This document shows positions 6,626-13,748 of a DNA stretch of 22,732 bases, piece after piece. The first letter of the stretch is position 1; each line of letters begins with the position of its first letter. This DNA comes from an uncultured Bacilli bacterium (lineage in GTDB: Bacteria; Bacillota_I; Bacilli_A; RF39; UBA660), in the NCBI GenBank assembly GCA_947628075.1, contig CANQYF010000011.1:1-22732 (forward strand), written 5' to 3'. The position numbers were made by a program, and so were the translations under genes. The notes beneath the pieces are model-generated. The model was not told the origin of the DNA. It was given only the letters and a program-made list of their open reading frames with translations, and made no database searches.

Positions 6626-7501
6626 AACATGGAGTATTCGCCCAAAGAAAAAATTTTTATAAGATATATTGGTATCACTTATAATTGTAAGAACTTGGGT
6701 ATGAATAGATAGACCCCCAAAAGAGATAAGAGCAATAGCTATTATCTCTTTTATAATGCTAGCTGTATTTAAAATATTTAGAGAATTTAAGGCTTGGGTA
6801 ATTTCAAAAAATCCTTGAATTATAATTTGCCCTGTATTACTAAAGGGAATTATATTTATTAAAATATTGGTAATTATCATATAAAATGTTATTGTTCCAA
6901 GGATTGATATAAGAATATTAAAACTTTTATTAATAGCACTAGGAATTAATATATATAAAGGTTTTGAATTATTTTTTTTAAATATTATTTTGTTTTCGCT
7001 ATTCTTTTTTTCGCGGTAAAATAGGCCAATAAAAAGATTTGCTAAATAATGAATAATAATAATTTTAAAAGTAATAAAATGGTTAAAATTAAGGCTTAAA
7101 ATGTTGTATAAAAATAAGGGATTAGAAAAAAAAGTAAAACTAATTAATTTATTAGCGTCTTCTTTGCTAATTTGCTTATTCATGAGCATTTCTTTAATTA
7201 TAAAAGCGCCGGCGGGTGTACCACTAAAAATGGCTAATAAGAACGCTAAAGAAGATGTTCCACTAGTATGAAAAATTTTATTAAAAATAGGAGAAATAAA
7301 ATTATTTAAAAATAAAAGAATATTTGAGTTAATTATTATATCATTTAAAATAAACATGATAAAAAGGGAAGGAAATACTTTAGTTAGCCATAAAGAAAAT
7401 GCTAATAAAACAGATTTATTAATAATTAAATTATTGGAAAATAAAATATAAAAGCAAACAAAAACTAAAAATAATGTGAAAATTTTCTTAAGATTATTCA
7501 T
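6575..7501 (-). CDS. ylbJ: YlbJ-like integral membrane protein (nucleoside-recognition/gate domains)
   Basis: A 308-residue polytopic membrane protein. The motif GTPAGAFIIKEM with a following FFSNPLFLYN (near residues 94-132), and near the C-terminus FGGLSIHTQVLTIISDT followed by FFFGRILH, match the two gate-type conserved blocks of YlbJ. In Bacillus YlbJ is a sporulation integral membrane protein; related proteins carry nucleoside-recognition domains. It is about 100 residues shorter than Bacillus YlbJ, with loops trimmed rather than a domain lost. AAAGGGG on the minus strand (about 7506-7512) sets the ATG at 7501. It is divergent from the YlbL-like gene (39 bases between starts), echoing the ylbJ-ylbL proximity in Bacillus. 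Its 3' end overlaps the third prepilin gene by 51 bases. Whether this organism sporulates is not shown here. Confidence 0.82.
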   Translation of the reverse strand: MNNLKKIFTLFLVFVCFYILFSNNLIINKSVLLAFSLWLTKVFPSLFIMFILNDIIINSNILLFLNNFISPIFNKIFHTSGTSSLAFLLAIFSGTPAGAFIIKEMLMNKQISKEDANKLISFTFFSNPLFLYNILSLNFNHFITFKIIIIHYLANLFIGLFYREKKNSENKIIFKKNNSKPLYILIPSAINKSFNILISILGTITFYMIITNILINIIPFSNTGQIIIQGFFEITQALNSLNILNTASIIKEIIAIALISFGGLSIHTQVLTIISDTNISYKNFFFGRILHVLISTSSYLFITYCFIG

Positions 7502-7516
7502 AAAAACCCCTTTGCA

Positions 7517-7525
7517 TGCTATAAT
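7517..7525 (+). promoter_or_regulatory. extended -10 promoter of the YlbL-like gene
   Basis: TGCTATAAT (7517-7525) is a perfect extended -10; the -35 at 17-base spacing is weak (TTCATA). It sits in the 39-base divergent gap, and the minus-strand reading of the same bases (TATTAT) could serve ylbJ. Confidence 0.55.
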
Positions 7526-7540
7526 AAATTAGGTGATAAA

Positions 7541-8563
7541 ATGAAAAGTATTTTCAGTAAAGTATATGAAAAAATTAAACGTTTTTTTAAAGAAAATTAT
7601 ATATTTTTAATTGTTATTAGTATTCTAATTTTTTTATTTTATTATGAATTTCCTTTTGTTATATATAAAAGTGGTGGCACCATTAATTTAGAAGACCGAG
7701 TAGTAATTGAAAAAGAATATGAAGAAAAAGGAACGTTATCTATGAGTTATGTTACCGCGATGAAAGGAATTGCACCATTTATTTTACTTTCATTCTGCAT
7801 TCCTGATTGGGACTTAATGCCTTTAGAAGATATTACAACTAATGGAGATTATGATGAGGTTTTAGAAGTAGGTAAAGAATACTTATCAGAAGGAATAGAC
7901 AACGCCATCATCGCAGCTTTCAATGCTTCTGATTATAGTATTACTATTAATAGAGAAATAGAGAGAGTTATTTATATTAGTGAAGATGCTAAAACTAATA
8001 TTAAAATTGGTGATGAAATAGTAGAAATAAATGATAATAAATTTAATAGTTTAGATGAATTAAAAGCCTATATAAACACTTTAAAAGAAGGAACTAAAAT
8101 AAATTTAAAAGTTATAAATAATGGTAAAAATTATGAACGAGAAGCAACTATTTATAAAGATATTGATGATTCTTTAAAAATAGGTGTTGCTTTTAGTACT
8201 ACTTATGAATATGAAACGGAAATTCCTGTATCTATCAAAATGAAGAAAAACGAATCCGGTAGTAGTGGTGGTTTAATGATGAGTTTAGCTATCTATAATG
8301 CTTTAACGGAAGAAGATATTACGCATGGCTTAAATATTGTCGGAACTGGCTCTATTTTAGCCTCTGGAGAGGTTGAAGAAATTGGTGGAGTTAAATATAA
8401 AGTTTTAGCGGCAGAAAAAAATCACGCCGATGTGTTTTTGTGTCCCGAAGAAAACTATGAAGAAGCATTGAAAGTTAAGAAGAAAAGAAATTTAAAAGTT
8501 GATATTGTGAAAGTATCATCTTTAAGTGACGCAATTACATATTTAGAAAATATTAAAAAATAA
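7541..8563 (+). CDS. ylbL: membrane-anchored PDZ-Lon (S16) protease, YlbL-like
   Basis: A 340-residue protein with one N-terminal membrane helix (about 19-35), a degenerate PDZ domain (about 135-205, with IKIGDEIVEINDNKF), and a C-terminal Lon-type proteolytic domain. The nucleophile is Ser242 in SGSSGGLMMSLA, and the partner is Lys287 in GGVKYKVLAA, the Ser/Lys dyad of family S16. There is no ATPase domain. Bacillus YlbL has this architecture and degrades the SOS-induced division inhibitor YneA together with CtpA; the substrate here is unknown. ATG 7541 follows AGGTGAT (7531-7537). The adjacency to ylbJ is conserved with Bacillus and supports the assignment. Confidence 0.9.
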   Translation: MKSIFSKVYEKIKRFFKENYIFLIVISILIFLFYYEFPFVIYKSGGTINLEDRVVIEKEYEEKGTLSMSYVTAMKGIAPFILLSFCIPDWDLMPLEDITTNGDYDEVLEVGKEYLSEGIDNAIIAAFNASDYSITINREIERVIYISEDAKTNIKIGDEIVEINDNKFNSLDELKAYINTLKEGTKINLKVINNGKNYEREATIYKDIDDSLKIGVAFSTTYEYETEIPVSIKMKKNESGSSGGLMMSLAIYNALTEEDITHGLNIVGTGSILASGEVEEIGGVKYKVLAAEKNHADVFLCPEENYEEALKVKKKRNLKVDIVKVSSLSDAITYLENIKK

Positions 8564-8581
8564 ACAATATCCTCTATTTTG

Positions 8582-8590
8582 TGATATAAT
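8582..8590 (+). promoter_or_regulatory. extended -10 promoter of rnc-smc
   Basis: TGATATAAT (8582-8590) lies in the 44-base gap between the ylbL stop and the rnc start, with no good -35. It would start transcripts near 8597, giving a very short leader for rnc. Confidence 0.45.
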
Positions 8591-8607
8591 CTAATTATGG
8601 TGATTAT

Positions 8608-9258
8608 ATGAAATTTCTAGCAAAATATAATTTAGAAGGAATTAATAAAGAACTTTTAGAAGAAGCATTAACTCATAGTAGTTATTCTAATGAACATAAA
8701 GAAGTAAACAATTATGAAAGGTTAGAATTTTTAGGAGATGCTGTTTTAGAATTAATTACAAGTGAATATTTTTATAAAAATACTGATTATCATGAAGGTG
8801 AAATGACTAAAAAAAGAGCTAGTTTTGTTTGTGAACAAGCCTTAGCTCATTATGCTAAAGATATGGGAATATGTGAATATATAAGAGTTGGACATGGGCA
8901 AATAGATAATGTGAATGACACCATAATTGCCGATGTCTTTGAAGCAGTTTTAGGAGCTGTATATTTATCTTTTGGTCTAGAAAAAGCTAAAAAATATATT
9001 TTAGATTTAATTGTACCCTATATTGAAAAAGATTTTGTCTTTTTTGGGGATTATAAAACTATGCTTCAAGAATATGTTCAAACTGATAAAAAAACCTTAG
9101 AATATGTTTTAGAAAAAGAGTATGGTGAAGCTCATAATAAAACTTTTGAAGTAGCAGTTAAAATTGATAATATAGTATACGGTCGGGGTAGAGGTAAAAG
9201 TAAAAAAGAAGCTGAACAAAATGCAGCCTTTGATGCTTATAAGAAATCAGCTAAGTAG
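8608..9258 (+). CDS. rnc: ribonuclease III
   Basis: Double-strand-specific endoribonuclease for rRNA and mRNA processing. At 216 residues it is full length. The RNase III signature ERLEFLGDAVLEL (37-49) carries catalytic E40 and D44, and ADVFEAVLGAVYLS (108-121) supplies D109 and E112. A C-terminal double-stranded RNA-binding domain runs from about residue 148, ending in the conserved GRGKSKKEAEQNAA. ATG 8608 has GGTGAT just upstream. rnc is followed after 9 bases by smc, the same rnc-smc order as in Bacillus, so both are probably one transcript. No anomaly seen. Confidence 0.96.
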   Translation: MKFLAKYNLEGINKELLEEALTHSSYSNEHKEVNNYERLEFLGDAVLELITSEYFYKNTDYHEGEMTKKRASFVCEQALAHYAKDMGICEYIRVGHGQIDNVNDTIIADVFEAVLGAVYLSFGLEKAKKYILDLIVPYIEKDFVFFGDYKTMLQEYVQTDKKTLEYVLEKEYGEAHNKTFEVAVKIDNIVYGRGRGKSKKEAEQNAAFDAYKKSAK

Positions 9259-9267
9259 GTGTTATAA

Positions 9268-12201
9268 ATGTATTTAAAAAGTATTAAATTAGATGGATTT
9301 AAATCATTTGCGGAAAAAACCGTATTTGAATTTAATAAAGGAATTACCGCAATTGTTGGTCCTAATGGCTCTGGTAAAAGTAATATTGTAGATGCTGTGC
9401 GTTGGGTTTTAGGAGAGCAATCAGTTAAATCATTAAGAGGTGGCTCTCTTATGAGTGATGTTATTTTTTCCGGTTCAGAGTTTAAAAATGCTTTAAATAA
9501 AGCTGCTGTTACTTTAACTTTTGATAATCACGATCATTTTTTAAATAGTGAATTTTCGGAAATTGAAGTAAAAAGAGTAGTATATCGTAATGGGGAAAAT
9601 GAATATTATCTAAATAATAATCATGTTAGACTCAAAGATATTACGGATTTATTTATAGATTCTAAAACTAGTAGTGATTCCTTTAATATTATTTCCCAAG
9701 GAAATATAACGGATATTATAAATTCTAAGCCTTTAGAAAGAAGAACTATTTTTGAAAGTGCTGCGGGAGTTTTAAAATACAAAAAAAGAAAAGAAGAATC
9801 ATTAAAAAAATTAGATAAATCTCAAGATAATTTAAATAGTATTAATTTAGTAATTGAAGAATTAAAAACGTCACTTTTACCATTAGAAAGTGAAAGCAAA
9901 ATTGCTACTAAATATTTAGAATTAAAAGATAATTTAAAAAATACTGAAATAGCTTTAATAACAAGTGATATTAATACTTATAATATTGAATATGAAAATT
10001 TAAAGAAAAAAGAAGAAGAATTAAATAGCAAATTAGAGAAAATTAATTTTAAAACAAATGATGATAAATGTGAAAAATTAAAATTGGATATATATAAAAA
10101 AGATGATGAAATAGCGTTATTAAATCAAAAAATATTAAAAATAACGGAAGAATTATCTTTATTTAATAGTGAAAAACGAATTGCCATAGAAAGAGCTAAA
10201 TACGAATATAGTGATGATAAAGTTCAAAATAATTTAATTAATTTAAAAGAAGAAGAATTAAATACTATTAAAGAGATAGATCTTTTAAATAATGAAATAG
10301 ATAATTTAAATAAAGAAATAAAAGATACTGAAAATTTAAATAATAATACTACCTTTGATTATAATAATATTACTTTAAAAAGAAATAGCTATAATAATGA
10401 ATTGGAGGATGATTTAAAAGAAAAATATCAATTAGAAAATAAAATTAATCTCTTAGAAAATAATATTTTAAATAATGAAACGATGCCTTTAAGTGTCAAA
10501 AATATTATAAATAATAATCGTTTAATGGGAATTCATAATACTTTAGGTAACATTTTAGATATTCCAAATAATTATTCTGTTGCAACTTCTGTTATATTAG
10601 CTTCTGGGATTAATTTTATAGTAGTAGATGACGAAATAGCTGCTAAAGAAGCAATTAATTATTTAAAAGAAAAGAATTTAGGACGAGCAACTTTTTTACC
10701 ATTAAATATAATTAAATCTCGTCTTATTGATAGTGGTACTATTAATAGAGTGGCAAGTATCTCTGGTTATGTAGGTATTTTATCTCAATTAGTAAAATAC
10801 GATCATAAATATCAAAATATAATTGAAAATCAATTAGGTAATGTAATCGTAGCAAGTGATATTGATAGTATGAATAATATAGCTAAAATATTAGAATATA
10901 AGTATCGGATTGTATCACTTGATGGAAGTGTTATTTACGCTGGTGGTTCTATAAGTGGTGGGGGTAATAAAAAGAATAATATTATATCTTTTAAATTAGA
11001 GTTAGAAGAAAATAATAATAAATTAAAAAATGTAAATACTAAGATTGAAACCTTAAATGAAGAAATTAAAAATCTTGATAATGATTATGAGTTAATTAAT
11101 GGAAAATTAACCAAAATAAAAGAAAAATTAATTGAATTAGACACAATTAAGAAAAATAAATTAAATACTTTAAATAATTTAGAAGAAAAACTAAAAATTA
11201 TTAAAAATGATATTGAAGGCGCCAATACTTTAAAAAATAATAGTATTGATTCTAAATTAGAAGACATCATGAATAAAGTTAATTTATTAGAAATTGATAA
11301 AGAAAAGCTGGAACAAGAGATGGCTACTTTAAAAGATGATAAAGATAAATTAAATAGTGATTTAGAATTATTAGAAAAAGAAAGAGCGCGTATTAATAGT
11401 GAATACCGAGTTAATGCTAGTGAACTTAATGACATTAGTGGTAATATTGGTAAATTAAATGCCAAATTAGATAATTTATTATTAACTTTAAATGAAGAAT
11501 ATAATATGACTTATGAATTTGCACAAGAAAATTATGCTTTAGATATCGAAATTGATATAGCACGAAATATGGTTCAAAAACTAAAGCATGAAATTAGGTC
11601 TTTAGGAGAAGTAAATATTGGTAGTATTAAAGAATACGAAAGATTAAGTACTAGGTATAACTTTTTAATGAAACAAAAAGAAGACTTAGAATCTTCAATT
11701 ACGGGTCTTTTAGATATCATAAGTGATATGGACAATATTATGATTGATAAATTTAAAAATACATTTAATAAAATTAAAGAAGAATTTAGTAAAGTATTTA
11801 AAATAATGTTTCAAGGGGGAAATGGAAGCCTAGAATTAACTGATCCTAATGACTATTTAAATACGGGAATTGAAATGATTGTTATTCCACCAGGCAAAAA
11901 ACTTAATAATACACAAAGCTTATCAGGAGGAGAGAAAAGCTTGACCGCAATTTGTTTATTGTTTGCTATTCTCAATGTATCGCCAGTGCCATTCATTATT
12001 TTAGATGAAGTTGAAGCTGCTTTAGATGAAGCTAATGTTGATTTATTTGGTGAATATTTAAATAAAAAGAAGAATGATAGTCAATATATTTTAATTACTC
12101 ATAAAAAAAGAATGATGGAATACGCAGATGTCTTATATGGTATTACCATGCAAAATGCCGGAATTAGTAAAGTAGTGGGAGTTGAACTTCAAAATATATA
12201 A
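9268..12201 (+). CDS. smc: chromosome segregation ATPase SMC (short arms)
   Basis: The structural maintenance of chromosomes ATPase, core of the SMC-ScpAB condensin that organises origins and segregates chromosomes. Walker A GPNGSGKS is at residues 31-38. A first coiled-coil arm runs about 170-410, and the hinge about 414-571 (ending in the glycine-rich GGSISGGG). The second arm is about 575-815. The ABC signature LSGGEKS is at 885-891, and Walker B FIILDEVEAALDE around 909-921. At 977 residues it is about 200 shorter than Bacillus SMC (~1186), while both heads and the hinge look complete, so the coiled-coil arms are shortened. A TAGGTG Shine-Dalgarno overlaps the rnc stop codon. scpA and scpB are not in this window. 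Confidence 0.95.
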   Translation: MYLKSIKLDGFKSFAEKTVFEFNKGITAIVGPNGSGKSNIVDAVRWVLGEQSVKSLRGGSLMSDVIFSGSEFKNALNKAAVTLTFDNHDHFLNSEFSEIEVKRVVYRNGENEYYLNNNHVRLKDITDLFIDSKTSSDSFNIISQGNITDIINSKPLERRTIFESAAGVLKYKKRKEESLKKLDKSQDNLNSINLVIEELKTSLLPLESESKIATKYLELKDNLKNTEIALITSDINTYNIEYENLKKKEEELNSKLEKINFKTNDDKCEKLKLDIYKKDDEIALLNQKILKITEELSLFNSEKRIAIERAKYEYSDDKVQNNLINLKEEELNTIKEIDLLNNEIDNLNKEIKDTENLNNNTTFDYNNITLKRNSYNNELEDDLKEKYQLENKINLLENNILNNETMPLSVKNIINNNRLMGIHNTLGNILDIPNNYSVATSVILASGINFIVVDDEIAAKEAINYLKEKNLGRATFLPLNIIKSRLIDSGTINRVASISGYVGILSQLVKYDHKYQNIIENQLGNVIVASDIDSMNNIAKILEYKYRIVSLDGSVIYAGGSISGGGNKKNNIISFKLELEENNNKLKNVNTKIETLNEEIKNLDNDYELINGKLTKIKEKLIELDTIKKNKLNTLNNLEEKLKIIKNDIEGANTLKNNSIDSKLEDIMNKVNLLEIDKEKLEQEMATLKDDKDKLNSDLELLEKERARINSEYRVNASELNDISGNIGKLNAKLDNLLLTLNEEYNMTYEFAQENYALDIEIDIARNMVQKLKHEIRSLGEVNIGSIKEYERLSTRYNFLMKQKEDLESSITGLLDIISDMDNIMIDKFKNTFNKIKEEFSKVFKIMFQGGNGSLELTDPNDYLNTGIEMIVIPPGKKLNNTQSLSGGEKSLTAICLLFAILNVSPVPFIILDEVEAALDEANVDLFGEYLNKKKNDSQYILITHKKRMMEYADVLYGITMQNAGISKVVGVELQNI

Positions 12202-12235
12202 AAAATGCCAGAAATTAAATTTCTCGCATTTTTTC
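12201..12235. terminator. bidirectional terminator between smc and def
   Basis: AAAAATGC (12201-12208) pairs with GCATTTTT (12226-12233), extended after one C-C mismatch by AGAAA/TTTCT around a 5-base loop. T-tracts occur on both sides when read from each strand. It ends smc on the plus strand and, overlapping the last def codons, the def operon on the minus strand. Confidence 0.8.
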
Positions 12236-12766
12236 TTTATCTTTAAAAGGATTTTTAGGATCTATTTTATCTATAAATAATATTCCTTTTAAATGATCCA
12301 TTTCATGTTGGAAGGCTACCGAAATATCTTCTCTAACTCGAATTTCTTGTTCTTTACCATTTATATCTTGATATTTAACTCGCATGCGAGCATAACGTGG
12401 AACAATTCCACATACTTCTCTGTTAACAGAAAGACAACCTTCTCCTTCACCAACATATATTAATTCTTCACTATGACTGATAATTTTAGGATTTATAATA
12501 ACATAATTTTTAAATTTTTCATTTTCTAATTCTTCAACAATTACAAATATATTTTTAGGAATACCTAATTGAATAAAAGCAAGTCCCATTCCCGGTCGTA
12601 AATTGTATTTTTCATAGTATTTTTTTATTTGACTCATAGTTAAATAGGTTATCATGTCATCAATTAATTTACGATCATGATCTGATAGGGGAAAAGTAAC
12701 TTCATGACTAATTTTTCTTAAAGTTTTATCTTTTTCATCTAAAATTTTAATATTTGGTAAAGTCAT
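12215..12766 (-). CDS. def: peptide deformylase (Gram-positive type)
   Basis: Removes the formyl group from nascent N-terminal methionine; a metal-dependent enzyme acting at the ribosome exit. The three family motifs are present: motif 1 GMGLAFIQLG (59-68), motif 2 EGCLS (109-113) with metal ligand C111, and motif 3 QHEMDHL (153-159) with H154, E155 and H158. The 183-residue length and the insertions around motif 1 fit the Gram-positive PDF group. Motif 1 is usually GxGLAAxQ; here the second Ala is Phe (F64). It is the second gene of a two-gene minus-strand operon: its start lies 2 bases beyond the upstream stop, and its Shine-Dalgarno AAGGAG is inside the upstream gene's last codons. Confidence 0.94.
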   Translation of the reverse strand: MTLPNIKILDEKDKTLRKISHEVTFPLSDHDRKLIDDMITYLTMSQIKKYYEKYNLRPGMGLAFIQLGIPKNIFVIVEELENEKFKNYVIINPKIISHSEELIYVGEGEGCLSVNREVCGIVPRYARMRVKYQDINGKEQEIRVREDISVAFQHEMDHLKGILFIDKIDPKNPFKDKEKMREI

Positions 12767-12767
12767 T

Positions 12768-13559
12768 TTATCTCCTTCTAGTTACCCCTTTATTATACTC
12801 ATTTATTTCTAATTTTATTTTCTTTACTTCATTTATGAAAAGAACTTTTTCTTCACTTATTAGTGTATCACTATTAATTAATTCATTGTAATGTTGCATT
12901 TGCAAGTATAAACCTTGCATATATGGGTCTGTCTCATTTAAAATTATCTCATTATTAGTAATTTGCCTTTCAAAATTAATTGCAAAAATCGCTAATTTTG
13001 CTAATTTACTTTGAGAAAATTTTATTTCATTATTTTGTTTACTTACATTAAGATAAATATCTAAAAAATTTTTAAGTGTACTTAAATATAGCTTTTCTAT
13101 TGCAAAGTCATTTAATGCAATTTCATAATTCTCTTTTAAAAATTCTAATTTAGAATTTAATGCCGGATTATAATCTAATTTTTCGCTATAACAAAATTTA
13201 AAAAAATTTCCCATAAAATATCGATTAGAAAAATTATCTAAAATATATTTTTTGACATTTTCAATATCAAAAAAACTTTTTTCACTATTAAAAGGAACAC
13301 TTCTTAAAAATAATTTCATCTCTTCATTTTTATTGTCATATTTTAAAATACCTATATGCCAACTTATTTTGTCAAGTGGTAAAAGATCAGCGTCAACTAA
13401 AAAATATTTTAGACTATTCTCATCCACAAATTCTTCTGTAAATTTTAAAATATCTTGAAGATTTTCTTCTTTTAAATTTTCATATCCTTCTAATAATGAG
13501 TATAAATGAATACCTTCAAATGAATTTTTGCTTTCGTAAATAGCTAAACAATACTTCAT
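12768..13559 (-). CDS. hypothetical protein co-transcribed with def, 263 aa
   Basis: Not recognised. A soluble-looking protein of 263 residues, without signal peptide or membrane segment. The first ~110 residues alternate short hydrophobic strands (KYCLAIYES, LKYFLVDADLLP, ISWHIGILKY) with polar loops, suggesting an alpha/beta domain. Residues from about 150 to the end are mostly helical and Glu/Lys/Asn-rich, and end in Arg-Arg-Arg. A strong Shine-Dalgarno (AAGGGGG) precedes ATG 13559, and the promoter is consensus, so it is probably well expressed. It is followed by def with a one-base gap. Being first in an operon with an N-terminal processing enzyme hints at a link to translation or protein quality control, but that is guesswork. 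Confidence 0.75.
   Translation of the reverse strand: MKYCLAIYESKNSFEGIHLYSLLEGYENLKEENLQDILKFTEEFVDENSLKYFLVDADLLPLDKISWHIGILKYDNKNEEMKLFLRSVPFNSEKSFFDIENVKKYILDNFSNRYFMGNFFKFCYSEKLDYNPALNSKLEFLKENYEIALNDFAIEKLYLSTLKNFLDIYLNVSKQNNEIKFSQSKLAKLAIFAINFERQITNNEIILNETDPYMQGLYLQMQHYNELINSDTLISEEKVLFINEVKKIKLEINEYNKGVTRRR
12771..12779 (-). promoter_or_regulatory. Shine-Dalgarno of def embedded in Arg-Arg-Arg codons
   Basis: On the minus strand the last three sense codons of the upstream gene are AGA AGG AGA. This 9-base string is a near-ideal anti-16S match and is placed 4 bases before the def ATG. It fixes the def start and implies translational coupling. Confidence 0.85.
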
Positions 13560-13583
13560 AAATATCCCCCTTATACGTTTAAA

Positions 13584-13612
13584 ATTATACCATATCTTTT
13601 ATTTTTTGTCAA
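13584..13612 (-). promoter_or_regulatory. consensus sigma-A promoter of the 263-aa gene/def operon
   Basis: On the minus strand: TTGACA (13607-13612), a 17-base spacer and TATAAT (13584-13589), with a TGG directly before the -10 that also makes it an extended -10. All twelve hexamer positions match consensus. It is the strongest promoter in the window. Confidence 0.88.
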
Positions 13613-13646
13613 AATTATGTCAATTTATGTTGCTTAAAGAAAAAAA

Positions 13647-13706
13647 TTATTATTTGAAAATAATAAAAATTATGTTTTTAAAAGCGAAAAAGAATTTATT
13701 TCTTTT
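13647..13706. repeat. two AT-rich hairpins upstream of lepA
   Basis: Hairpin 1: TTATTATTT (13647-13655) and AAATAATAA (13658-13666), perfect arms two bases apart. Hairpin 2: AAAAGAA (13688-13694) and TTCTTTT (13700-13706) around TTTAT. They lie in the gap between the divergent def operon and lepA. With almost no G-C pairs they are weak structures and may be chance in AT-rich DNA. Confidence 0.35.
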
Positions 13707-13748
13707 ATTAATTCTTAATTTATGATATTATTAACTTGGTGTTTTTAT

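Noticed and set aside
11085..11465. Minus-strand 126-aa open frame
   Set aside because: Lies within the smc coiled coil; Ser/Leu/Phe-rich composition is typical of antisense reading of Lys/Glu/Asn codons.
13252..13458. Plus-strand 68-aa open frame
   Set aside because: Shadow of the 263-aa minus-strand gene, no ribosome binding site.
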